Shown here: piece after piece, positions 1 to 7,812 of the stretch
How the letters are laid out: each line of letters opens with the position of its first letter
How positions within the stretch are numbered: the stretch's first letter is position 1
Assembly (NCBI RefSeq): GCF_013390595.1
Contig: NZ_JACAWV010000020.1
Location: 124,001 to 188,000 of the forward strand
Origin: Rhizobium sp. RM
Lineage (GTDB): Bacteria; Pseudomonadota; Alphaproteobacteria; Rhizobiales; Rhizobiaceae
Length of the DNA: 64,000 bases
Direction: 5' to 3'
Translations under genes and position numbers: made by a program
The notes under the pieces: generated by a model
Told to the model about the DNA's origin: nothing
Databases searched by the model: none
Seen by the model: the letters and a program-made list of their open reading frames with translations, nothing else

Positions 1-88
1 CCAGTTCTTTCGAGAACTCCTGCGCAGTGCTGATGCCCGGCAGGAAAGCGCCGAGAGCCAAGGCGAGAACGAATGTCTTTGTAGTCAT
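1..88 (-). CDS. N-terminal fragment of an exported subunit, probably cytochrome c of the GMC dehydrogenase
   Basis: Only the first 29 codons are in the window. They read as a signal peptide: basic N-terminus (MTTK), a hydrophobic core and a likely cleavage site after STA-Q. The ATG lies 2 nt after the stop of the GMC dehydrogenase, so the gene is in the same operon. In known membrane-bound FAD sugar/alcohol dehydrogenases the third subunit is a multiheme cytochrome c that passes electrons to quinone. That identity is inferred from position; no CXXCH motif falls inside the window. Confidence 0.55.
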   Translation of the reverse strand, partial: MTTKTFVLALALGAFLPGISTAQEFSKEL

Positions 89-90
89 GA

Positions 91-1722
91 TCATGCGCCC
101 CGCATCTGGCTGACGATTGCATCACCGGCCTTGATGGCAAGAGCGGTCATGGTGATCGTGCTGTTGCCGCAGGCTGTGGATGCCATGGCACCACCGCCGG
201 GAATAAAAAGATTTTCGTGGTCGTGTGAGCGGCAGTCGGCATCGACAACAGAATTGCTCGCGTCATTGCCCATGATCGTGCCACCCATAATGTGCTTGCT
301 CTGGTTGAACTTGGGGCTGATCTTGACGTCGGTCGCGCCCATCGCCTCGGCGATGCGACGACCGATCGGCAGCGAATAGACTTCGGCAGATTTGCGGGTG
401 TACTCGCCGACATCGTAGTGGATCGATGGCTTGGGCAAGCCGAGCCAATCTTTCTTTTCGGATAGCGTCAGTCGGTTGTTCGGGTCTGGAAGGACTTCGT
501 GCGCAGCGACGATATCGGCCGTGCAGGCTGTAAGCCGGCGGATTTCGGCGTCGAGCGCCTTGCCGACGAGCCCCTTCTTCAAGGCCGCGAAGGTGACGAA
601 ACGGTTGCGGGCGAAGTTGTTGAAGCGGAAATAGGCGCCAGCATGTTCGGAGCGGAATGCCCCTTGGGACGTTTCCATAATGCCGCTGTTGACCACGGGT
701 CCAACGCCTGCCCAGAAGGGTTCCTTCGTCGTCACGGTCAATGTGAGCTGAGGGTGATCCATCATGTTGCGGCCGACCTGATCGGAACTGTTGGCGACCC
801 CGTTTGGATTGCGGTCGTCTGCCGACATCAAGAGCAGCTTGGGATTTTCGAGGCCATTGCAGGCGAGGACGAAAAGCTTGCCGGTGACACGATGTGTCTG
901 TTTGTTCTGATCGAGGTAATGGACAGCCTCGATCTTGTTCTGTGCATTGGTCTCCACCTTGTAGACGACAGAATCGACAAGGATCGTGGCGCCTTTGTTT
1001 TCCAGCCGATGTAGCGAGGTTGCCGCATCGTATCGTGCCCCAACGGGACAGACGGGGACGCAGTTGTTGCTGGCACAACAGGCGGGGCGGTCATCGTAGG
1101 GCATGCCGCTGTTGCGCGCCTGCGCGACCGGAATGTTGTTGTATCCCAGGGTCTTCACGACCTCGGTGAAACGGTTTTCGCCGGGAGAGAACGGCAATGC
1201 AGGCATGGGGTAGGGTGCAGAGCGCGGGCGTTGCGGCCATTGCAGCGCAGGGTCAGAGGGGCCGCAGATGCCAAGCTTTTGCTCAGTGCGAACGTAATAG
1301 GGCTCGAGCGTGTCGTAATCGAACGCCCAGTCTCGGCCAACGCCGTAGAGAGAGCGAAGACGCATGTCTTCGGGTGTCAGGCGCCAGGACGTACCAGCCC
1401 AGTGCCAGGTGGAGCCCCCGGCGTAACGAATGAAGGTCTGGGCGTAACTGTCGGGACCGCTCAATTGAAGATAGGCGTCTTCCGGCTTTTCTCCGCCGGT
1501 TGGATGGGGTGCCCAGGGACGCGGTGGATAGGCAACGGATGTATCGCCTTTGACACCGAGTGGGGCGTTTCGGAAGTTCTCGACGACTTCGGCCCGCGTA
1601 ACGCGCGGCCCCGCCTCGATCATCAAAACGGAATGACCGGCATCGAGCAATTGTTCTGCGATAACGACGCCAACGACGCCCGTTCCGACGATGACGACGT
1701 CGGCACTGTTCTTGGTAACCAT
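91..1722 (-). CDS. FAD-dependent GMC-family dehydrogenase, large catalytic subunit (gluconate/sorbitol/glucose dehydrogenase type)
   Basis: Periplasmic sugar or polyol oxidation is the expected role. The 543-aa protein has the FAD dinucleotide fold at residues 9-22 (VVIVGTG) and the GMC C-terminal region with HIMGG and CGNSTIT motifs that carry the catalytic His. A cluster C215, C216, C221, C225 resembles the Cys-rich segment that holds a 3Fe-4S cluster in FAD glucose/fructose dehydrogenases. I chose the ATG at 1722 because the FAD fold starts immediately after it; a longer reading would overlap the preceding gene. It has no signal peptide of its own, as expected if it is co-exported with the Tat-tagged small subunit upstream. 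Substrate is unknown. Confidence 0.85.
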   Translation of the reverse strand: MVTKNSADVVIVGTGVVGVVIAEQLLDAGHSVLMIEAGPRVTRAEVVENFRNAPLGVKGDTSVAYPPRPWAPHPTGGEKPEDAYLQLSGPDSYAQTFIRYAGGSTWHWAGTSWRLTPEDMRLRSLYGVGRDWAFDYDTLEPYYVRTEQKLGICGPSDPALQWPQRPRSAPYPMPALPFSPGENRFTEVVKTLGYNNIPVAQARNSGMPYDDRPACCASNNCVPVCPVGARYDAATSLHRLENKGATILVDSVVYKVETNAQNKIEAVHYLDQNKQTHRVTGKLFVLACNGLENPKLLLMSADDRNPNGVANSSDQVGRNMMDHPQLTLTVTTKEPFWAGVGPVVNSGIMETSQGAFRSEHAGAYFRFNNFARNRFVTFAALKKGLVGKALDAEIRRLTACTADIVAAHEVLPDPNNRLTLSEKKDWLGLPKPSIHYDVGEYTRKSAEVYSLPIGRRIAEAMGATDVKISPKFNQSKHIMGGTIMGNDASNSVVDADCRSHDHENLFIPGGGAMASTACGNSTITMTALAIKAGDAIVSQMRGA

Positions 1723-1751
1723 GGGAAAGGTCTTTTCTTCGCTGGGTTTTC

Positions 1752-2279
1752 TTAGAAACGCGGCATATCCGCGAGCGGCACGCTTGGACGGTGCCACATG
1801 TTTGGACCAGTCAGTCCGTAAGACGGGATCGTCACGATATCGCCCGTCGTCTTGAAGGTGAGCGCTTCTTCGAAGGTGAAGACCGTCGCATCGCGCTTTT
1901 CGGAGGAACAGCCGCTATACCAGGCAGATATTACCCACAAAGCGAAATCCTTCAGTTCTCCATCCGGCACGTCGGGGAAGAAGTCCTCGACGACTTTGGC
2001 GTTGTTTTTCTCGGCAATGGCGATGATTGCATCAAGCATTTCGGAGCAGCGGACGTATTGCTTGGAGGCCGTTTCTGCGATGCGCGCGCCGACATCGGCA
2101 TTCAGCCGATGGTCGATCAACAGGTTGGACATTCTCATGAAGCGCCCGCTCATGTCGGCGGCATCTGTCGCTGCAAGCGACAGCGGCGGACAGAGTGTAG
2201 CAAGCATGCTGCCGCCGATGAGGCTTGCTCCGCCGAGCAGCAAGCTGCGGCGAGATAAAGTGTTGGCTGTTTGGGGCAC
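1752..2279 (-). CDS. Tat-exported small subunit of FAD-dependent sugar/alcohol dehydrogenase
   Basis: 175-aa protein with a twin-arginine signal (SRRSLLLGG near residues 9-17) followed by a hydrophobic stretch. The body resembles the small (gamma) subunits of gluconate 2-dehydrogenase and sorbitol dehydrogenase, which carry the folded catalytic subunit across the membrane. The GMC gene starts 29 nt downstream, which supports this role. The start is a GTG at 2279 with only a weak Shine-Dalgarno. The operon is divergent from the MarR gene and shares a 319-bp intergenic region with it. Confidence 0.75.
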   Translation of the reverse strand: MPQTANTLSRRSLLLGGASLIGGSMLATLCPPLSLAATDAADMSGRFMRMSNLLIDHRLNADVGARIAETASKQYVRCSEMLDAIIAIAEKNNAKVVEDFFPDVPDGELKDFALWVISAWYSGCSSEKRDATVFTFEEALTFKTTGDIVTIPSYGLTGPNMWHRPSVPLADMPRF

Positions 2280-2598
2280 TATCGTTCGTCCACTTCAATG
2301 ATTGGAACCGCCGCGCAGGAAAAACCAGGCGCGAAAACGCCGGTTGCGGAGCGTTGCGCGAGCGGGCAAGGTCGGGCAATATTTGCCCTGCGGCAGCCTC
2401 TATCGAGTCTCGTGAAAGGCCGGCGCGTTGTTATGGGGAGGGAAGCTGTATTCAGTCATGGATTCAGTCGTGTCATCGATGCTGGAGGTCTGCGACAACA
2501 AAGCGCAGCGTCCTTCCATAAATTAGTTGGATTACTGATAATCAGCTACGCCACTAATTTCCTATTGTCAATTCTGGGAAGAGGCACTCGCAGTCTTA
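2280..2598. promoter_or_regulatory. Divergent promoter region with nested dyad (candidate MarR operator)
   Basis: No gene is seen in these 319 bp. A two-layer dyad centred on 2540 stands out: outer arms AAATTAGT (2520-2527) and ACTAATTT (2553-2560), and an inner palindrome CTGATAATCAG (2535-2545). It lies in an AT-rich patch about 40 bp before the MarR start, where an autoregulatory operator that could also control the dehydrogenase operon would be expected. Confidence 0.5.
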
Positions 2599-3051
2599 AT
2601 GCTTACAGCCGCGCATATGCTTAACACCCACGGTATCCTCCTGCGGCGTTGCCAGCAGGTCGCCTTGGGCATATTTACCGAGGAAGCGGAGGACATTGGC
2701 TTTTCTCCGACACAGTTCAGCGCACTTGCCTTTGTGCAGATTGAACCTGGCATTCAACAGAACATGCTTGGTGAACGCATCGCCCTTGATCGCTCTTCGG
2801 TCACCAAGTGTGTCGAGATCCTGGAGGCACGCGAACTGATCACACGAACGATTGACCCCTCTGACAAACGCGCCCGCCTTCTCCACATCACGCCGGCGGG
2901 GATCGAAGTTCTGGATCAGCTCACCAAAGCTGCTGCCCGTGCCCGCGCCCGGATTGAAGCTTCCATGGGGAAGGATCAGTTCCAGGCGTTTCTCAAGAGC
3001 ATGAATGATTTCGTCGCGGTGCCTGCATCCGAAAAGCAGGACAAGGATTGA
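2599..3051 (+). CDS. MarR family transcriptional regulator
   Basis: 150-aa winged-helix protein. The DNA-binding core runs from about residue 30 to 100, with the recognition helix near QQNMLGERIALDRSSVT and the wing near DPSDKRARLLHITPAG, both typical of MarR. Members bind palindromes as dimers and usually release DNA on binding small phenolic or other ligands. An in-frame ATG at 2617 is an alternative start; neither has a strong Shine-Dalgarno. Its position suggests control of the divergent dehydrogenase operon and of itself. Confidence 0.85.
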   Translation: MLTAAHMLNTHGILLRRCQQVALGIFTEEAEDIGFSPTQFSALAFVQIEPGIQQNMLGERIALDRSSVTKCVEILEARELITRTIDPSDKRARLLHITPAGIEVLDQLTKAAARARARIEASMGKDQFQAFLKSMNDFVAVPASEKQDKD

Positions 3052-3127
3052 ATTGTCGCCGCAGTATCATGGCTGCTAGCAAAGTCGTGTAGAGCTCCCA
3101 GAGAGCCAGCGTTCTCAATTGTAAGAG

Positions 3128-3168
3128 AAAAAAATACACAGAGACGAGTTATCTCCGCCTCTGTGTAT
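3128..3168 (-). terminator. Rho-independent terminator of the SDR/VOC operon
   Basis: Arms ATACACAGAG (3134-3143) and CTCTGTGTAT (3159-3168) form a perfect 10-bp stem with a 15-nt loop. Read on the minus strand it is followed by a run of seven U (complement of 3128-3134). It sits 9 nt past the SDR stop codon. Confidence 0.85.
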
Positions 3169-3176
3169 GAAGAGTG

Positions 3177-4010
3177 TCATTCAGAAATGAAATCGGTCGA
3201 TATCGATACCGCACGCCATTCCGAGAGAATTGCCGCGTCTTTGCGATGTTTGTCTTCAATCGCGGCGACAGTGTCACTGCCGAGGGGCAGTCTCAGCGGG
3301 GGATTGGCGGCATCTGCGAACTCGAGGAGAACTGCCGCCAGCTTTTTCGGATTACCGGGCTGGTTGTGGCTGAGGTCGGCCGCGACCGAGCGGACCATCC
3401 CGGCGGTGGCTGCGTAGTCGGCGATAATGTTTTTGCTGACGGACAGCGAAGTGCTGTCGAGAAAATCGGTGCGGAAATAGCCCGGTTCGATCACTGTCAC
3501 ATGGATACCAAGCGGTGCGAGTTCATCGTGCAGGGCTTCACTTATTCCTTCAACCGCAAATTTGGTCGACGAATAGACACCAAATCCCGCAGCACCGCGA
3601 TAGCCGCCGATCGAGGAAATATTGAGTATGCGACCCGAGCGCGCTTTCCGCATATGCGGCAGGATTGCGCGTGTAACATTCAGGAGGCCGAAGACGTTGG
3701 TGCGGTAAACTGCTTCTACCTCGGCGGCAGAAGCTTCCTCAACCGCTCCCATCAGTCCGAAGCCGGCATTGTTCAGAAGGACATCGATGCGACCGAAGCG
3801 GGCGATTGCTTCACGTGCTGCCGTTTCGGCCTGCTGTTCGTTGGTGACATCAAGCGAGATCGGCATCAGATTGGGATGTGTTCCGAAACGATCGGTTATC
3901 GCCTTCGGGCTACGGGCCGTGGCGACGACGTTATCTCCATTGGACAGAGCCAATTCCGTGACGAGAGCGCCAAAGCCGCGGGATGCACCTGTGATAAACC
4001 AGGTTTTCAT
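3177..4010 (-). CDS. Short-chain dehydrogenase/reductase (SDR)
   Basis: 277-aa classical SDR: cofactor motif TGASRGFG (7-14), NNAG (80-83), catalytic Ser at 132/133 and Y146-x3-K150. These predict an NAD(P)-dependent alcohol/ketone oxidoreductase in the cytoplasm; substrate unknown. I chose the ATG at 4010 because AAGGAG lies 7-8 nt before it and the Rossmann fold begins at residue 3; the reading frame continues 31 codons further upstream without support. It follows the VOC gene by 73 nt in the same direction. Confidence 0.88.
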   Translation of the reverse strand: MKTWFITGASRGFGALVTELALSNGDNVVATARSPKAITDRFGTHPNLMPISLDVTNEQQAETAAREAIARFGRIDVLLNNAGFGLMGAVEEASAAEVEAVYRTNVFGLLNVTRAILPHMRKARSGRILNISSIGGYRGAAGFGVYSSTKFAVEGISEALHDELAPLGIHVTVIEPGYFRTDFLDSTSLSVSKNIIADYAATAGMVRSVAADLSHNQPGNPKKLAAVLLEFADAANPPLRLPLGSDTVAAIEDKHRKDAAILSEWRAVSISTDFISE

Positions 4011-4083
4011 GGGTATTCTCCTTGTAAGATGAAGATGTTGATGAGCCGTCGTCGGATGATGAGCGGGCGGCGATGAGGAAAGA

Positions 4084-4545
4084 TCAGGCAAGCACTTCAG
4101 CAAGTTCGATCAGATTGCCGAAGGGATCACAGAAGAACGCGAGACGCCGGCTGATCGCGGGCAATTCAAAGGGTTCGGTCACGATGGTGACGCCGCGTTT
4201 TCGCAGCTCCTCAACCGTATCGATGACGCTGGTGACGTTCAGGCAGAAATGGTGGTAGCCGGCATATTTCAGGCTGTCTCCGAGATCTGCGTAGGGACGA
4301 AGCTCGATGGGAGAGGGATCGCCGCCCCCCAGTATTTCGATGTAGAAATGGTCGTCCGTCGCCGGGGCAAGATAAGCGAGTTGCTCATCTGCGTAATTCC
4401 ATTGCGCGACCACCCGGAAATCAAGTTTCTCGACATACCAGCGTTTAGCACTTTCAAGGTCAGGTGTGCGAACGGCGACGTGGTGGCCGTGCATGTCGGC
4501 AAACGGCGATGTTTTGTTTTGTGGAGGAGCAATAAAGTCGGCCAT
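4084..4545 (-). CDS. VOC/glyoxalase family protein
   Basis: 153-aa protein with two beta-alpha-beta-beta-beta modules of the vicinal oxygen chelate fold. Candidate metal ligands are H21 or H22, E70, H98 or H99 and E147, which is the usual one-ligand-per-half pattern of glyoxalase I. Activity could be glyoxalase, dioxygenase or isomerase; the sequence does not decide. AAGGAG precedes the ATG. It heads an operon with the SDR and is divergent from a LysR regulator. Confidence 0.8.
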   Translation of the reverse strand: MADFIAPPQNKTSPFADMHGHHVAVRTPDLESAKRWYVEKLDFRVVAQWNYADEQLAYLAPATDDHFYIEILGGGDPSPIELRPYADLGDSLKYAGYHHFCLNVTSVIDTVEELRKRGVTIVTEPFELPAISRRLAFFCDPFGNLIELAEVLA

Positions 4546-4617
4546 CGGTTTCTCCTTGTCGGTAAGGCGTTCAGAGGCTTGCGAGGAGAAATCTGGACCC
4601 TTTTCATGTTTTTGATT

Positions 4618-4656
4618 AGAGAGGTAATTCTCTCTTCAATCATGAGCGAGGCTCAT
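4618..4656. promoter_or_regulatory. Two dyads in the VOC/LysR divergent promoter
   Basis: The first dyad has arms AGAGAG (4618-4623) and CTCTCT (4630-4635). The second, ATGAGC-GAG-GCTCAT (4642-4656), ends 2 nt before the LysR start codon. Divergent LysR regulators usually bind such sites to repress themselves and activate the neighbour. The function is inferred from position. Confidence 0.45.
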
Positions 4657-4658
4657 TA

Positions 4659-5543
4659 ATGCGCGCAGCCGATCTGTCTGAACTTGCAGCTTTCGATGCC
4701 GTTGCTCGGCATCGAAGTTTTCGCCGGGCTGGGGAGGAGAGAGGTGTGACCGCATCCGCAATCAGTCACGCGGTCAGCAATCTTGAGGCGCGGGTGGGCA
4801 TACGTCTGTTGAACCGGACGACACGCAGCGTTTCGTTGACAGACGCCGGCGCAATGCTTCTGGCACAGCTTTCACCTGCATTCGGAGACATTGGTTCAGC
4901 GCTCGATGCATTGAACCAGTTTCGCGATACACCTTTCGGAAAAGTTCGCATCAATGCGCCGAGTTCGGTCGCGCCTTTCGTTTTCCGCTCGGTCATGGCA
5001 CCACTGATAACGGCCAATCCCAATCTTGAAGTTGAGATTGTTACAACGGATAGACTGGTGGATATCGTCGAGGAGGGGTTTGACGCCGGGATAAGGCTCG
5101 GAGAAAGCCTTCGGGATGGTATGACGGCGGTAAAGATCAACCCTCGTCTCAGGTTTGCGGTGGTTGGTTCGCCCGCATATCTCGCCACGCATCCGGCTCC
5201 GAAATCTCCGGAGGATTTGCAGAGTCATGTCTGTCTGCGCAACATTTACCCTAGTGGCACGCCATATCCCTGGGAGTTCAGTCGAGCTGGAAAAATCATT
5301 GAATTTCAACCGTCGGGACCGCTCTCGCTTGATGACCACGAGTTGATGGTTGAGGCGGCGCTTTCCGGCATCGGTCTCGCCTATGTCTGGGAGGAGAGGG
5401 CACGCCCCCATATCGCCGATGGCAGGCTGGTAGAATGCCTAGCGTCCTGGAGCGCCCCGATGGAATGGCTCTACATCTATTACCCGACACGCAGGTATAT
5501 ATCCGCAGGCTTGCGTGCCGTGATTGAAGCCTTACGGGTCTAG
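4659..5543 (+). CDS. LysR family transcriptional regulator
   Basis: 294-aa LysR protein: N-terminal winged HTH (about residues 5-62, with the recognition segment GVTASAISHAVSNLEARVG) and a periplasmic-binding-protein-like effector domain to the C-terminus. It belongs to the branch typified by small-molecule and aromatic stress regulators such as AaeR/DsdC-like paralogs; the exact subgroup is uncertain. Being divergent from the VOC-SDR operon, it probably controls that operon. Confidence 0.88.
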   Translation: MRAADLSELAAFDAVARHRSFRRAGEERGVTASAISHAVSNLEARVGIRLLNRTTRSVSLTDAGAMLLAQLSPAFGDIGSALDALNQFRDTPFGKVRINAPSSVAPFVFRSVMAPLITANPNLEVEIVTTDRLVDIVEEGFDAGIRLGESLRDGMTAVKINPRLRFAVVGSPAYLATHPAPKSPEDLQSHVCLRNIYPSGTPYPWEFSRAGKIIEFQPSGPLSLDDHELMVEAALSGIGLAYVWEERARPHIADGRLVECLASWSAPMEWLYIYYPTRRYISAGLRAVIEALRV

Positions 5544-5561
5544 TGAGACCGGATCAGGCGG

Positions 5562-6284
5562 TTAACGGGGTCCCGCCCATTCGGACAATTCTCGTTCTGC
5601 CCGTTCGAGCGCGCTGTAGTTTAACAGCTTGCGCAGGAAGGCGACGGTCACTGCGCGCGTTCTGAGATTGTATCGGCCTTCAGCTTCATCGTCGCCGGCG
5701 GCCTGATGAACGTTCAGTTTTTCGTAAAGACTTTGTAGGCGATTTTGCACGCTGCGTAGCGAAAGATTGCGCCGACGGGCAATCGCCTTGTCAGTCAGAC
5801 CGAGTGCAACATCGACCAGGATCTCATACTCGGAGTCGGTAAAGCCGTGCGCTTTGCCCAGGCTTTTTTCCTGTAGACCGCGCACTTCCCGGTCGATCAC
5901 ACATTGTGCCTCGATGAAAATGCTGCGCAATGCCAACCGCAAGCGGTCGTCGGATGCTGATTTCAGAACATAACCGTAGGCTGCGCCTTCCGGAACAATT
6001 CGGGATACCCCTCGGACATAGGCCTCGTCGGAGTAGTTCGACCAGAACAGGATGCGAGTATCAGGTCTTTCCTTCCAGATGGTGCGAGCAGCCTCAATGC
6101 CATTACGCTCGTTCATCTGTAAATCCATGACGATGTGAGCCGCGCGGTTTTCGCGTGCGAGTTTTTCGCCGGTCCTGCCGTTTGCAGCTTCCAGAACGGT
6201 GTCGCATTCCGGCAGGGCGGCCCGCACTGCTTCGTTAAGATAGGCGCGGTGCAAAGCGTCGTCCTCAACAATCAACACATCCAT
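5562..6284 (-). CDS. NarL/LuxR-type response regulator
   Basis: 240-aa protein with a receiver domain (acidic pocket D8/D9, phosphoacceptor D54, conserved K108) and a C-terminal LuxR-type HTH at about 150-205. AAGGAG precedes the ATG at 6284, and only 1 nt separates it from the kinase stop, so the pair is translationally coupled. The output is probably the divergent sugar transporter operon, by analogy with linked systems; the sequence does not prove this. The linker after the receiver contains an unusually long segment (about 110-150). Confidence 0.88.
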   Translation of the reverse strand: MDVLIVEDDALHRAYLNEAVRAALPECDTVLEAANGRTGEKLARENRAAHIVMDLQMNERNGIEAARTIWKERPDTRILFWSNYSDEAYVRGVSRIVPEGAAYGYVLKSASDDRLRLALRSIFIEAQCVIDREVRGLQEKSLGKAHGFTDSEYEILVDVALGLTDKAIARRRNLSLRSVQNRLQSLYEKLNVHQAAGDDEAEGRYNLRTRAVTVAFLRKLLNYSALERAERELSEWAGPR

Positions 6285-6285
6285 G

Positions 6286-7521
6286 TCAAAGCTCCTTGCG
6301 CCCGTCGAAAACATCCTTGGGCAAGAAAACGGTGATGCAGGTACCTTTAGCCTGATCGTTCCTGCCAATCTCAAACCGAGCGGAAATCAGCCGCGCCCTT
6401 GTTTTCATGTTGCTGATGCCATGACCGCCGACACTGCCATTTTCGCCACCGCCCGTACCGTCGTCGCTGATTTTGACCCTGAGGCCACCATTCACAATCG
6501 ATAATGTCACCGCAATCGCCTCGGGTTGGGCATGGCGGATTGCGTTGTTGATTGCCTCCTGAACGATACGGAAGAGCGAAATCGCCACTGTTTTATCGAG
6601 CGTTTCGACCAGACCATCCGTATCGTCGGCGACTGACCAGTTGATGATGTATCCGCTGTCGCGCACGGACCGGTCTACATAGGTTTCGATTGCCTGCACG
6701 ACACCAAACAATTGCAGAATTGAAGGCTTTGCCTCCTCGATGATTTCACGCAGATCCTGCATGCAATGCTGGAGGCTTCGCACCACCGGCTCGAGCATCT
6801 CACCGGAGAGGTCTGTCGTATAACTCATCCGCTCGATACGTCGTGCAAGCCGCGTCAAATCCGCCAGTGTCTGATCGTGCAGATCCATGCCTATGCGTTG
6901 TCGTTCGGCCTCCAGCGCTTCGGTCAATTGTAGGGCGCCCAGCCGAAGGCCCTCCTCGCGGGCGTTGGCACGGGCTTCTTCAATCGCGGAACGCTTTGCC
7001 TGCTCCGCGGCGCGGATCGCGTAAAAATAGGGGGCCAGCAAATCCGCGACGGCGCGGGCATTGGTGACATCCTCCATCGAGTAGGCATTGGATTGATGTG
7101 ACGAACAACTCAAAGCACCAATAATGTCTCCATGCACCTTCATCGGCACATGCAGACGGCTATGTAGATTGAGCTCTATGATCGGGCTGGAAAAGGCGCC
7201 TTTGAAATGGAAACGTGGATCCGCGCAGGCATCCCCGCTCAATAGATAGTCGACCTCGCCTGACAGCACCGAGCGGATAGGGCTTCCCGTCAAAAGTGCC
7301 GGTGGCTGTTTGCTCCAGGCGCTTGCGAGGCCACTTTCATAGGCAATGTGATATTTGTCGTCGAGTTGCTTGATGCAGACATCAAGATGGTCATGCGGGA
7401 TGATATGGGTGACCTCGGTCGCCACTGCCTGAATGATCGCATTGAACTCGAGCTGCCCGGCAAGCAGACGCGAAATGCCCATATAGTGATGGAAAAGAGC
7501 GCTTTTTGGCGTGTCCAGCAT
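6286..7521 (-). CDS. GAF-domain sensor histidine kinase (HisKA_3 type)
   Basis: 411-aa kinase without membrane segments. It has a GAF-like sensor region at about 15-170, a coiled-coil linker rich in A/E/R (about 172-210), the HisKA_3 phosphoacceptor motif with H215 in RIGMDLHDQ, and a HATPase_c domain ending with the G-rich GGHGISNMKTRA box. It would phosphorylate the adjacent NarL-type regulator. I chose the ATG at 7521, with GGGAGG upstream; a GTG at 7599 would add 26 residues that do not look structured. Confidence 0.85.
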   Translation of the reverse strand: MLDTPKSALFHHYMGISRLLAGQLEFNAIIQAVATEVTHIIPHDHLDVCIKQLDDKYHIAYESGLASAWSKQPPALLTGSPIRSVLSGEVDYLLSGDACADPRFHFKGAFSSPIIELNLHSRLHVPMKVHGDIIGALSCSSHQSNAYSMEDVTNARAVADLLAPYFYAIRAAEQAKRSAIEEARANAREEGLRLGALQLTEALEAERQRIGMDLHDQTLADLTRLARRIERMSYTTDLSGEMLEPVVRSLQHCMQDLREIIEEAKPSILQLFGVVQAIETYVDRSVRDSGYIINWSVADDTDGLVETLDKTVAISLFRIVQEAINNAIRHAQPEAIAVTLSIVNGGLRVKISDDGTGGGENGSVGGHGISNMKTRARLISARFEIGRNDQAKGTCITVFLPKDVFDGRKEL

Positions 7522-7812
7522 GTGCGGACGCCCTCCCAAGCGCCTGCCGTATCGATATTGGGTGTCACACGAGCACCAGCAACTTATTGTGCGCTTCACG
7601 ATGCTGTTCGTCTTGCGGGTTCCCGCATCCTTTCTGCGGAAACGCGCAGAAAGATTGCCGTTATGCGCCTATACAAGCCCAATCTTCTTGGTCATTCTCG
7701 CTTGTACTGGGGAAAGGAGCTCCAGTGCAAAGGAATTTCGACTACCGCCGAGGAGATTTGCGGGAGATCGGATTTCCGGCCCGCAAAGGGCAAGCCACCA
7801 GGGAGGAAATCA
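7522..7812. promoter_or_regulatory. Divergent promoter region between two-component system and sugar ABC operon, with 9-6-9 dyad
   Basis: No gene is seen in these 291 bp. A perfect inverted repeat lies at 7630-7653 with arms CTTTCTGCG and CGCAGAAAG and a 6-bp spacer. It is roughly midway between the two start codons and is a candidate site for the linked response regulator or for a separate repressor. Confidence 0.45.

Noticed and set aside
3174-4076. 300-codon open frame on the plus strand
   Set aside because: Antisense to the SDR gene with its intact cofactor and catalytic motifs; it also runs out of the minus-strand terminator.
7348-7812. Long N-terminal extension of the sugar-binding protein
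   Set aside because: The signal peptide starts at 7813 with a good ribosome site; the upstream codons overlap the divergent kinase gene and promoter region.
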